From: Oenococcus kitaharae DSM 17330
Lineage (GTDB): Bacteria; Bacillota; Bacilli; Lactobacillales; Lactobacillaceae
Reading direction: 5' to 3'
NCBI RefSeq assembly: GCF_000241055.1
Contig: NZ_CM001398.1
Location: forward strand, 1,066,413 to 1,125,117
DNA: 58,705 bases
Position 1 is the stretch's first letter. The number at the start of each line of letters is the position of its first letter. Made by a program: the position numbers and the translations under genes. The notes under the pieces were generated by a model that worked only from the letters and a program-made list of their open reading frames with translations, was not told where the DNA came from and ran no database searches. Positions 53,159 through 58,705 of the stretch are shown here, in pieces.

Positions 53159-54193
53159 TTAATCCAAAGGCACATCAACTTGCCAGCCGTCAGGGCCCTT
53201 GATGTCGCCATCTTGGATACCACTAAGGCGATCATAAAGTTTTTGTGTGTATGGACCAACTTTGGTCTCGCTGTAAAAGACATGTTTGTTGCCGTTATGC
53301 GTAATTGAACCAACAGGCGAGATAACCGCAGCTGTACCCATGGCGCCGGCCTCTGAGAACTGATCCAAATCATAAATGCTGATTGTGGTTTCTTCGGGTT
53401 CCATTCCGAAATCACTAGCCAATTTCAGCAAAGATTTCTTCGTGATTGAAGGCAGAATAGAAGGCGACTTCGGTGTTTTGAACTTGCCATCTTTCGTGAT
53501 ACCAAAGAAGTTGGCGCCACCTAATTCTTCGATGTTTTCATGCAAGCGAGGATCCAAGTAGACAACGTCCGAAAATCCTTCTTCATGTGCGATAGAACCA
53601 GGGAGCAGACTAGAAGCATAGTTTCCTGAAACTTTTGACTGGCCAGTTCCACCATGAGCGGCACGGTCATAAGGGCTGGTGACGTAAGCAGTTGGCTGCA
53701 TGCCGCCTTTATAGTAAGGGCCAACTGGCGTTACGAGAATATGGAATTGGAACTGATTGGCCGGATGGACACCGATAACTTCACCGGTACCGATCAAAAA
53801 CGGACGGACATACAATGTTGCGCCAGAACCGTATGGCGGAACAAAGTCTTGATTGGCTTTGACAACTTCTTTAACGGCTTGAACAAATCGATCCTCTGGG
53901 AACGGTTCCATCAGAAGGCGCTCAGCTGATTTATGCATCCGTTTGGCATTCATATCCGGCCTGAACAAGTTAACACCGCCATCTTTTCGGCGATAGGCCT
54001 TCAAACCTTCAAAAGCTTCCTGTCCATAATGAAGGACATTGGCAGCTTCAGACATTGTGATTGTCGAATCTTCAGTCAGATGACCTTCATCCCAATGGCC
54101 ATCCTTAAATTCTGCATGAAAACTATATGGCAAATCATGATAATTAAAACCAATATTCGGCCAATCAAAATCTGTCGCTTTTGCTTTTGTCAT
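53159..54193 (-). CDS. ilvE: Branched-chain amino acid aminotransferase
   Basis: IlvE interconverts Leu/Ile/Val and their 2-keto acids with glutamate. The 344-aa protein is a fold-type IV PLP enzyme with GQEAFEGLKAYR, RPFLIGTGEVIGV, the PLP-lysine region SKVSGNYASSLLPG, YLD, and SEAGAMGTAAVISPVG near the C-terminus. The ATG at 54193 has GGAGAG upstream. It is the second gene after a PTS_EIIC-like transporter, with no terminator between, and so is under the leader-peptide attenuator at 55541-55715. Its keto acids could feed HicDH (24958-25887). Confidence 0.94.
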   Translation of the reverse strand: MTKAKATDFDWPNIGFNYHDLPYSFHAEFKDGHWDEGHLTEDSTITMSEAANVLHYGQEAFEGLKAYRRKDGGVNLFRPDMNAKRMHKSAERLLMEPFPEDRFVQAVKEVVKANQDFVPPYGSGATLYVRPFLIGTGEVIGVHPANQFQFHILVTPVGPYYKGGMQPTAYVTSPYDRAAHGGTGQSKVSGNYASSLLPGSIAHEEGFSDVVYLDPRLHENIEELGGANFFGITKDGKFKTPKSPSILPSITKKSLLKLASDFGMEPEETTISIYDLDQFSEAGAMGTAAVISPVGSITHNGNKHVFYSETKVGPYTQKLYDRLSGIQDGDIKGPDGWQVDVPLD

Positions 54194-54250
54194 TTTTGTA
54201 AATCTCTCCTTTTCTAACATGAATCATTGATATGTGAAACAAATTATTAA

Positions 54251-55522
54251 TCAAACAACATCAAGGTGTAAATCATTTTCGCGTGTCTTGCCAACGCGCT
54301 TTAAGAACTGATACCAAACCCAAGAAATTACTGCCGGGCCAACTAAACCGAAGAAAAGCATGACTGCTAAACCGCCCCAGCCATTTGAGAAGCCGGATGT
54401 TTTAGGCATTGACAGAATATTTAACGGTGCAGTAAATGATGAGAAACCAAGTCCGCCAAGGGCAGCTGGTACTCTAAAACCGCCAACTGTTACTGCAAAT
54501 ATAGCCATCACAACAGCTGAGATCATTGGTCCAACCGCTGTTAACGGTGATTTGATGATGTTTGGAAACTGGACTTTCGGTGTTACGAGCCCTTGGGCAA
54601 TATTAGCACCGGAATTATTTTGTGTAAAACTCATTGCTGTATAGCCGGAAAATGCGGCACAGCAACCGATTAAGGCGGCACCGGCAGACATTGGATCAAG
54701 CCCGACTGCTACGGCTAATGCAGCCGACGAAGCGGGTGTCATTAAGAACCAGAACCAAGCAAACGAGACAACGGCCGCGCCAAGAATCGGGTTGACTGAC
54801 ATTGTGTCTGCCAGTCCTTTTGATACCCAATTTAAGAATGGCGTCGTTACAGTTGCGGCACCAAGGCCAACGACCGAACCAACAAAAGTGGCACAGAAAG
54901 GTACGATAAACATATCAAGCGGTGTCTTACCGGTCATCCACTTGCCTAATAGGGCAGCTGCAAGACCGGCAATCACGGCGGAAATCGGTTGGCCGACAGT
55001 CATGATCGTGGCGCCAGCTAATTGAGGTGCAACCCAGCCAGTAGCTGTTGTAGCAGCTTTGATTGCGCCGCTTGTAAAGTACATAGAGTTGGCGCCAACT
55101 GTGGCTGCGATCATAGCTGAAAAAGTTGTTAAGGTCGTTGATCGAAGCTGAATGGCGATACCGGCACCAATAGCAGGTGCTAGCAGATGCTGGCCTAAGA
55201 CGCCAACCATCTGCATAGGCGCCCAGTGAAGCAAATTGCCAGCTGTATTCAAAAGAATGGAAATACCAAGAATAACCAAAACCGCATTGGAGATTCCTTG
55301 ACTGACTGTATAGACCCAGTCAGACATTTTCATTTTTTTCTCTGGGCGGGTCAAAGGACCTGAACCTGGCCGCAGCTCTTCAGTCTGAGCTCGGTCGTTT
55401 TTGAATTTAGTTGCCGCCGACATCGCTTGCGAATAAGCCTCGCTGCGTTGTTCAGGCGTCATGGAAGCCGGGTCTTGATCAAAAAAATCAGCCTGGCTTT
55501 TTGGAACGTTGTTTGCTGTCAT
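54251..55522 (-). CDS. PTS_EIIC_2-type membrane transporter, possibly for branched-chain compounds
   Basis: The 423-aa protein has a charged N-terminus (1-65) and about nine to ten membrane helices with family features such as APAIGAGIAIQLRSTTL, GKTPLDMFIVPFCATFVGS, TPASSAALAVAVGLDPMSAGAALIGCC and LAVMLFFGLVGPAVISW. This resembles the PTS_EIIC_2 family of membrane domains found without EIIA/EIIB partners. No PTS phosphorylation domain is present. It is translated from AAGGAGG, co-transcribed with ilvE and controlled by an Ile/Leu/Val-codon attenuator, so a branched-chain amino or keto acid is a reasonable substrate guess. Confidence 0.8.
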   Translation of the reverse strand: MTANNVPKSQADFFDQDPASMTPEQRSEAYSQAMSAATKFKNDRAQTEELRPGSGPLTRPEKKMKMSDWVYTVSQGISNAVLVILGISILLNTAGNLLHWAPMQMVGVLGQHLLAPAIGAGIAIQLRSTTLTTFSAMIAATVGANSMYFTSGAIKAATTATGWVAPQLAGATIMTVGQPISAVIAGLAAALLGKWMTGKTPLDMFIVPFCATFVGSVVGLGAATVTTPFLNWVSKGLADTMSVNPILGAAVVSFAWFWFLMTPASSAALAVAVGLDPMSAGAALIGCCAAFSGYTAMSFTQNNSGANIAQGLVTPKVQFPNIIKSPLTAVGPMISAVVMAIFAVTVGGFRVPAALGGLGFSSFTAPLNILSMPKTSGFSNGWGGLAVMLFFGLVGPAVISWVWYQFLKRVGKTRENDLHLDVV

Positions 55523-55540
55523 ATTTCCTCCTTAAGTAAT

Positions 55541-55580
55541 AAAAAAACCGCTCTAGTAAGCAACTAACTAGAACGGTTTT
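55541..55580 (-). terminator. Attenuator terminator before the transporter-ilvE operon
   Basis: On the minus strand AAAACCG-TCTAGT pairs with ACTAGA-CGGTTTT around a short loop, followed by T7 and then, 10 nt on, the AAGGAGG of the transporter gene. It lies inside the transcript. Confidence 0.88.
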
Positions 55581-55661
55581 GAAATCTTCAACCATGCCAG
55601 CCAGCCATCTTTTGACGGCTGACAAAATGATCAGTCGTCACTGTGTAATCAACAACACGAC
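55575..55661 (-). promoter_or_regulatory. Competing hairpins of the branched-chain attenuator
   Basis: In mRNA order: GTCGT/ACGAC (55657-55661/55634-55638, inside the leader peptide frame); GACGACTGA/TCAGCCGTC (55631-55639/55614-55622); CAGCC/GGCTG (55617-55621/55602-55606); GGTTGAA/TTCAAAACC (55587-55593/55575-55583). Neighbours share arms, and the last one overlaps the terminator 5' arm (anti-terminator). Confidence 0.7.
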
Positions 55662-55715
55662 GCTGACCAAAATAATGGATGCACTCATCTTCATTTGTGA
55701 ACTATTATCTCGCAT
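55638..55715 (-). CDS. Ile/Leu/Val-rich leader peptide of the transporter-ilvE operon
   Basis: A 25-codon frame (ATG 55715, TGA 55638-55640; an internal ATG at 55694 gives 18 codons) contains the run SIILVSVVLLI: nine Ile, Leu or Val codons within eleven. It ends 58 nt before the terminator hairpin, and its last codons take part in the first hairpin of the attenuator. AGAGAG lies a few bases before the first ATG. Stalling of the ribosome on these codons when charged branched-chain tRNAs are scarce should favour the anti-terminator and turn on transporter and ilvE. The peptide probably has no other role. Confidence 0.8.
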   Translation of the reverse strand: MRDNSSQMKMSASIILVSVVLLITQ

Positions 55716-55738
55716 GTACTCTCTTTGAGTTGTTACTT

Positions 55739-55767
55739 AGGTTACTAGGAGCTGAATTAAAAGTCAA
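55739..55767 (-). promoter_or_regulatory. Possible promoter of the transporter-ilvE operon
   Basis: Minus strand TTGACT (55762-55767), 17-nt spacer, TAACCT (55739-55744). The -35 is good, the -10 weak. Confidence 0.45.
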
Positions 55768-55791
55768 GGTATTTGATTTTTGTCATCAAAA

Positions 55792-55803
55792 TGTAATATT
55801 ACA
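55792..55803. repeat. Perfect 12-bp palindrome TGTAATATTACA
   Basis: It lies just upstream of the ilvE-operon promoter and before the small membrane protein gene. A looser TTTGAT/ATCAAA repeat (55772-55790) is beside it. Both could be protein-binding sites. Confidence 0.4.
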
Positions 55804-55889
55804 AAAATTTTCCAAACTCGTCTTCTGAACGGTTAAAATGAGATTAACTGTTAAAAAAAATAACTATGCTTTGCGGAGGAGCTGTACTG

Positions 55890-56099
55890 ATGCTCGTATT
55901 TTTTATTCTTTTACTCATCTTGGCCGCCGTTTTCGGTGTCATTTCTGTGGGTGTGACAGCAGTGCTGCTGCCAATTCTGCTTCTGATCCTGGCGATTGGC
56001 CTGATCTTTTCACTAATTAATCTGCTTTGGCACGGCATTGTCATCATTTTAATTGTTGTAGCCGCACTCGCTATTTATGATTGGCTTAAAAAGCGCTGA
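55890..56099 (+). CDS. Small hydrophobic membrane protein, 69 aa
   Basis: Nearly the whole protein is hydrophobic (two to three helices), ending in a basic DWLKKR tail that should stay in the cytosol. GGAGGAG (55875-55881) 8 nt before the ATG at 55890 gives a clear start; longer frames upstream lack a site. No family is recognised. It abuts the convergent phosphatase gene with no gap. Confidence 0.7.
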   Translation: MLVFFILLLILAAVFGVISVGVTAVLLPILLLILAIGLIFSLINLLWHGIVIILIVVAALAIYDWLKKR

Positions 56100-56765
56100 T
56101 TAATCGACCGCTTGGTCATTAAAAGTAAGGAAACGGTAATGACCGTTTTCATATTGTAATTTGGACACAGAGCCATTGCTTGGCCGCGTATGCAGACCAA
56201 TTTTATCTTGTCCGTAACGATCTGCTAAAGAAAGCAGCGTATTGCCATGCGAAATCAAAAGGACTTGGGATTGATCACCAATCTTTGGATTTGCCAGAAT
56301 TTTTTCAAAGCCTTCATCCAGACGTGCCCAATATTCATCATTATTTTCAGCATCGTGCCAGGGATCAGCTGCTTTTAAAAAATCTTTGGTTGAAGGCAGG
56401 CCAAAATCATCAACGATCTCAGCATAGGTTTTTAACCCATAAGGTGCACCAGCTGCCAGCCAAGCAGCATCCATATTTGTGCCTTCATATGATCCATAAA
56501 ATTCTTCTCGAAAATTTGGAAGGCTAAGCAATTCTGGCTGCTTATCAGAACTATTTTCGGCCAAAATCAAATCGGCCGTCTGAATAGCACGTGTTGTATC
56601 TGACGAATAAGCTGCGTCAAAAGAGATTTCTCTAAGTTTGCGCCCGGCTTTTTTTGCATCGCTAATACCGTTTTCAGTCAGTGGAGAATTGCTCCAGCCT
56701 TGTAATTTGTTGTATCGATTAAAGTAGGTCTGGCCATGACGGATCAGATAGAATGTAATTTTCAT
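56100..56765 (-). CDS. Histidine phosphatase / phosphoglycerate-mutase-like protein
   Basis: The 221-aa protein belongs to the histidine phosphatase superfamily: LIRHGQTYFNRYNKLQGWSNSPLTENG (RHG with the phosphoacceptor His near residue 9), second Arg in SSDTTRAIQTA, and the second His in LLISHGNTLLSL. It is probably a phosphatase of small metabolites rather than the glycolytic mutase, judged from the weak match around the substrate loop. GAGGTG precedes the ATG at 56765. Its promoter overlaps that of the divergent esterase gene. Confidence 0.88.
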   Translation of the reverse strand: MKITFYLIRHGQTYFNRYNKLQGWSNSPLTENGISDAKKAGRKLREISFDAAYSSDTTRAIQTADLILAENSSDKQPELLSLPNFREEFYGSYEGTNMDAAWLAAGAPYGLKTYAEIVDDFGLPSTKDFLKAADPWHDAENNDEYWARLDEGFEKILANPKIGDQSQVLLISHGNTLLSLADRYGQDKIGLHTRPSNGSVSKLQYENGHYRFLTFNDQAVD

Positions 56766-56781
56766 AAGCACCTCAAGCTCT

Positions 56782-56799
56782 ATTTTAGTCTGCTAGAAT
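56782..56799. promoter_or_regulatory. Overlapping divergent -10 boxes (phosphatase and esterase genes)
   Basis: Minus-strand TAAAAT (56782-56787) and plus-strand extended -10 TGCTAGAAT (56791-56799) are 3 nt apart in a 40-nt gap. Two polymerases cannot occupy both at once. Confidence 0.6.
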
Positions 56800-56805
56800 G
56801 TCCGT

Positions 56806-57579
56806 ATGGCAAAGTTTTTTGATATTAGTTACGGAAATAATGAAAAACAAAAAATGGACTTATACCTGCAAAAGGATGCAGAGCCATTAATTTTCTATAT
56901 TCATGGCGGCGGCTGGTGGCAAGGTGACAAAAACAAAGATACACAAGTTTATGAGGCACTGTTTGCAGCTGGTTTTTCGATTGCTTCGATTAACTATCGC
57001 TTAGCTGACGCTCAACATGTTTATCCAACTCAATTAGATGATGCACGTCTGGCTTTAAAATGGCTGAAACAGAGCAATTATGTATTTAACCACAAGCGAA
57101 TTGCCTTATTCGGCTCATCCTCGGGCGCACATATCGCACTTTCTCTATCAATTGAAAACGGGTACCCGACCGTTTCTTGGTCGGGACAATTTGATTTTCA
57201 AGGTTTTTTGAGCACACACACTGCAATCAAAGGGCGCAAAGCAGCGGATAATCCCGACCCGGATAAAGGCAGCAAGATGGCTTCTTACTATAAATGGATC
57301 TTGGAACGTCTATTTAACGGTGACTTATCACGTGCTAAAAGTGCCAGTCTCCAGCATTTGGTCAGCCCAACGACAGGCCCAATGCTGATGTTTAATTCCG
57401 CGGCTGAACTGGCACCGGTCAGTGAGGTTTACACGATGCAGCAGGCCTTTGTTGAAAATGGTTTACCAATTACAAGCATTATTCTCCCTGGAGACCGGCA
57501 TGCACAAGCCTATGCTAAAGATGCCCTGCCAGCGACAATCAGTTTCTTAAAGAACAGCTTGAAAATCGCAAAAAGATAG
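56806..57579 (+). CDS. Alpha/beta hydrolase (esterase/lipase)
   Basis: The 257-aa protein is of the HSL/BD-FAE-like type: oxyanion motif FYIHGGGWWQGD (about 31-42), nucleophile elbow LFGSSSGAHIA (Ser in GSSSG), and a C-terminal His in GDRHAQAY. No signal peptide, so it is cytosolic. The substrate is unknown. TAGAAT is 6 nt before the ATG with no ribosome binding site: leaderless mRNA predicted. Confidence 0.88.
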   Translation: MAKFFDISYGNNEKQKMDLYLQKDAEPLIFYIHGGGWWQGDKNKDTQVYEALFAAGFSIASINYRLADAQHVYPTQLDDARLALKWLKQSNYVFNHKRIALFGSSSGAHIALSLSIENGYPTVSWSGQFDFQGFLSTHTAIKGRKAADNPDPDKGSKMASYYKWILERLFNGDLSRAKSASLQHLVSPTTGPMLMFNSAAELAPVSEVYTMQQAFVENGLPITSIILPGDRHAQAYAKDALPATISFLKNSLKIAKR

Positions 57580-57597
57580 AAGGGGCCAGATAAATTC

Positions 57598-57927
57598 ATG
57601 GATGAAAATAAAGTACCGGCAACCATAGAAGCTGTCAGAGACCGCGTGACTTTGATGAATGCGCGCGGATTTAAAATTACCGAAGATGAGGTCATCGATC
57701 AGTCTATCAAGGAAGGTCTGCAAGCGATTGTTGATGAATTGTTAGACGGGGATTATTTCACGGTACAACTAATCGATCCAAAGACTTTCGACATCCTTGG
57801 TTTGAAAGGCAACTTGGAAGGGCAGATTTTTGCCAAAGGCACTAGTTTCACGCAGGACTTTAAAAATAATGCGGACCAGGTCTGGGATTCTTTATGGGAT
57901 CAGGCTGACAAAATTGTCGGCAGATAA
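57598..57927 (+). CDS. Conserved hypothetical protein, 109 aa
   Basis: I do not recognise the family. The product is acidic and soluble, with helix-like ends (ITEDEVIDQSIKEGLQAIVDELLDGD; FKNNADQVWDSLWDQADKI). It follows the esterase by 18 nt and is probably co-transcribed; AAGGGG lies 12 nt before the ATG. It ends 1 nt before the convergent dehydrogenase gene. Confidence 0.65.
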   Translation: MDENKVPATIEAVRDRVTLMNARGFKITEDEVIDQSIKEGLQAIVDELLDGDYFTVQLIDPKTFDILGLKGNLEGQIFAKGTSFTQDFKNNADQVWDSLWDQADKIVGR

Positions 57928-57928
57928 T

Positions 57929-58705
57929 TTAAAATTCTAAGACCAATTTGCCAAGAGGATGCCCTTCTTGAAAAATTGTGTGAAACTTTTTTAGGTTTTC
58001 CAGATTAAATTTGTCGCTTTGATTAATCTTGACAATGATGCTGCCGGCACTAATATCGGTCAGCAGATCTGCTAAGGTTTGACCTGAATTCAAGTAGAAG
58101 GCTCGGCTATCAAACGGCGCTGATTCAGCTTTTGCTGTTAAATCCTTTGTCGTGACTAATTTTCCCTGCGCTTTCAATAGCTGCAGGGATTTTTCTTGTG
58201 TTTGACCGCCGATCGGATCCACAATGGCATCAACTTTGTCAGTCATTTGCGTGAAGTCTTCACTATGATAGTCAAAAACATGAATGGCTGGGTCATATTG
58301 CTGCAAAAATGTCTTGCCCTTACTGCTGGCTGTGGCGTAAATTTGGCTGGCACCGATCTCTTTGGCCTTTTGAATGGCGGCAAAGCCAACCGAACCGCTC
58401 CCGCCGTGGACAAGGATGCTTTGGCCCTTTTGGAAATCCAGTTCCTCTGTAACTGCTTGATAGCCCGTCTGATAGCCTAATGCGACGGCTGCTGCTTGGA
58501 CAAAAGTCACATTGTCTGGGATTATAGCTGCTTGTTTTTCTAAAACGGTCAACCGCTCTGCATAACTACGCAGATGGGGGCTGGCAGCGATACGGTCACC
58601 AACGGCAAAATTTGTGACTTCAGACCCGATTGCCAACACGATACCGGCCGTACTAGAACCAAGAACCGTTGGCAGTTTGTCTTCGCCACCATATAAACCC
58701 TGCCG
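57929..58705 (-). CDS. Zinc-independent MDR oxidoreductase (quinone oxidoreductase type), N-terminus outside window
   Basis: The frame stays open to the right edge, so the gene is cut; 259 codons are visible. Visible features: LGSSTAGIV (the GxxxxG region of the catalytic domain), VGDRIAA, and the NAD(P) loop VHGGSGSVGFAAIQKA, typical of NADPH:quinone reductases of the MDR family. No zinc ligands are seen in the part present. Substrate unknown. The gene would begin about 60-70 codons beyond the window. Confidence 0.88.
   Translation of the reverse strand, partial: RQGLYGGEDKLPTVLGSSTAGIVLAIGSEVTNFAVGDRIAASPHLRSYAERLTVLEKQAAIIPDNVTFVQAAAVALGYQTGYQAVTEELDFQKGQSILVHGGSGSVGFAAIQKAKEIGASQIYATASSKGKTFLQQYDPAIHVFDYHSEDFTQMTDKVDAIVDPIGGQTQEKSLQLLKAQGKLVTTKDLTAKAESAPFDSRAFYLNSGQTLADLLTDISAGSIIVKINQSDKFNLENLKKFHTIFQEGHPLGKLVLEF

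Overview
The window looks like chromosome from a lactic acid bacterium of the Leuconostocaceae, most likely Oenococcus of a non-oeni, higher-GC type. Pointers are a grpE-dnaK-dnaJ operon with no hrcA or CIRCE but a CtsR-like operator, an L-2-hydroxyisocaproate dehydrogenase close to the Weissella confusa enzyme, ComFA/ComFC, a pyruvate oxidase, and a tRNA-Leu with an AAG anticodon. The genus call is inference from gene content; no 16S gene is present.

Layout. 1-2.5 kb: 3' part of 23S rRNA, then 5S rRNA and a terminator. 2.6-4.4 kb: kdsA-kdsD, two Kdo-pathway enzymes that are unexpected in a monoderm. 4.5-8 kb: CcpN-like repressor, then pyruvate phosphate dikinase behind a perfect cre box. 8-12.8 kb: GntP-type permease, glycerate kinase, YutG-like phosphatase, ThiD/PdxK kinase, YitT protein. 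12.9-16.6 kb: yybP-ykoY (Mn2+) riboswitch and P-type cation ATPase, a small protein, SprT-like protein. 16.6-18.4 kb: hpf, tRNA-Leu(AAG), pnuC. 18.5-18.75 kb: an unidentified structured RNA. 18.8-21.7 kb: cysE-metB-cysK operon (minus strand) with a Cys-codon-rich leader peptide and attenuator. 21.7-29.5 kb: exported serine hydrolase, pyruvate oxidase, HicDH, NADH oxidase, comFA-comFC. 29.6-34.5 kb: secA, a small membrane protein, a probable 6S RNA, IMPACT protein and rarA. 34.5-39.7 kb: rpsL-rpsG-fusA behind a structured leader, then truB-ribF. 39.7-44 kb: GNAT and grpE-dnaK-dnaJ (DnaJ without its zinc finger). 44-52 kb: S9 peptidase, YwqK/MORN-like protein, guanine deaminase, two tandem GT4 glycosyltransferases, aldehyde dehydrogenase. 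52-55.8 kb: MarR regulator with membrane protein behind a 17-bp-arm palindrome; PTS_EIIC-like transporter and ilvE (minus) behind a second leader-peptide attenuator rich in Ile/Leu/Val codons. 55.9-58.7 kb: small membrane protein, phosphoglycerate-mutase-like phosphatase, esterase, small protein, and a truncated quinone-oxidoreductase-type dehydrogenase.

Main discoveries. (1) Two amino-acid operons, one for cysteine and one for branched-chain amino acids, carry classical ribosome-dependent attenuators (short leader peptide with runs of the cognate codons, competing hairpins, intrinsic terminator), where Firmicutes usually use T-box riboswitches. (2) At least six genes have a -10 box 6-8 nt before the start codon and no ribosome binding site, which predicts leaderless mRNAs. 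(3) A 218-nt structured transcript with its own extended -10 and terminator matches no RNA family I know. (4) kdsA-kdsD are present without an outer membrane. (5) The Mn2+ riboswitch appears to work by freeing or sequestering the ribosome binding site.

CcpA-type cre boxes lie before ppdK and pox, with weaker ones near hpf, pnuC/ncRNA and hicD/nox. This suggests that pyruvate and redox metabolism here is under carbon control.
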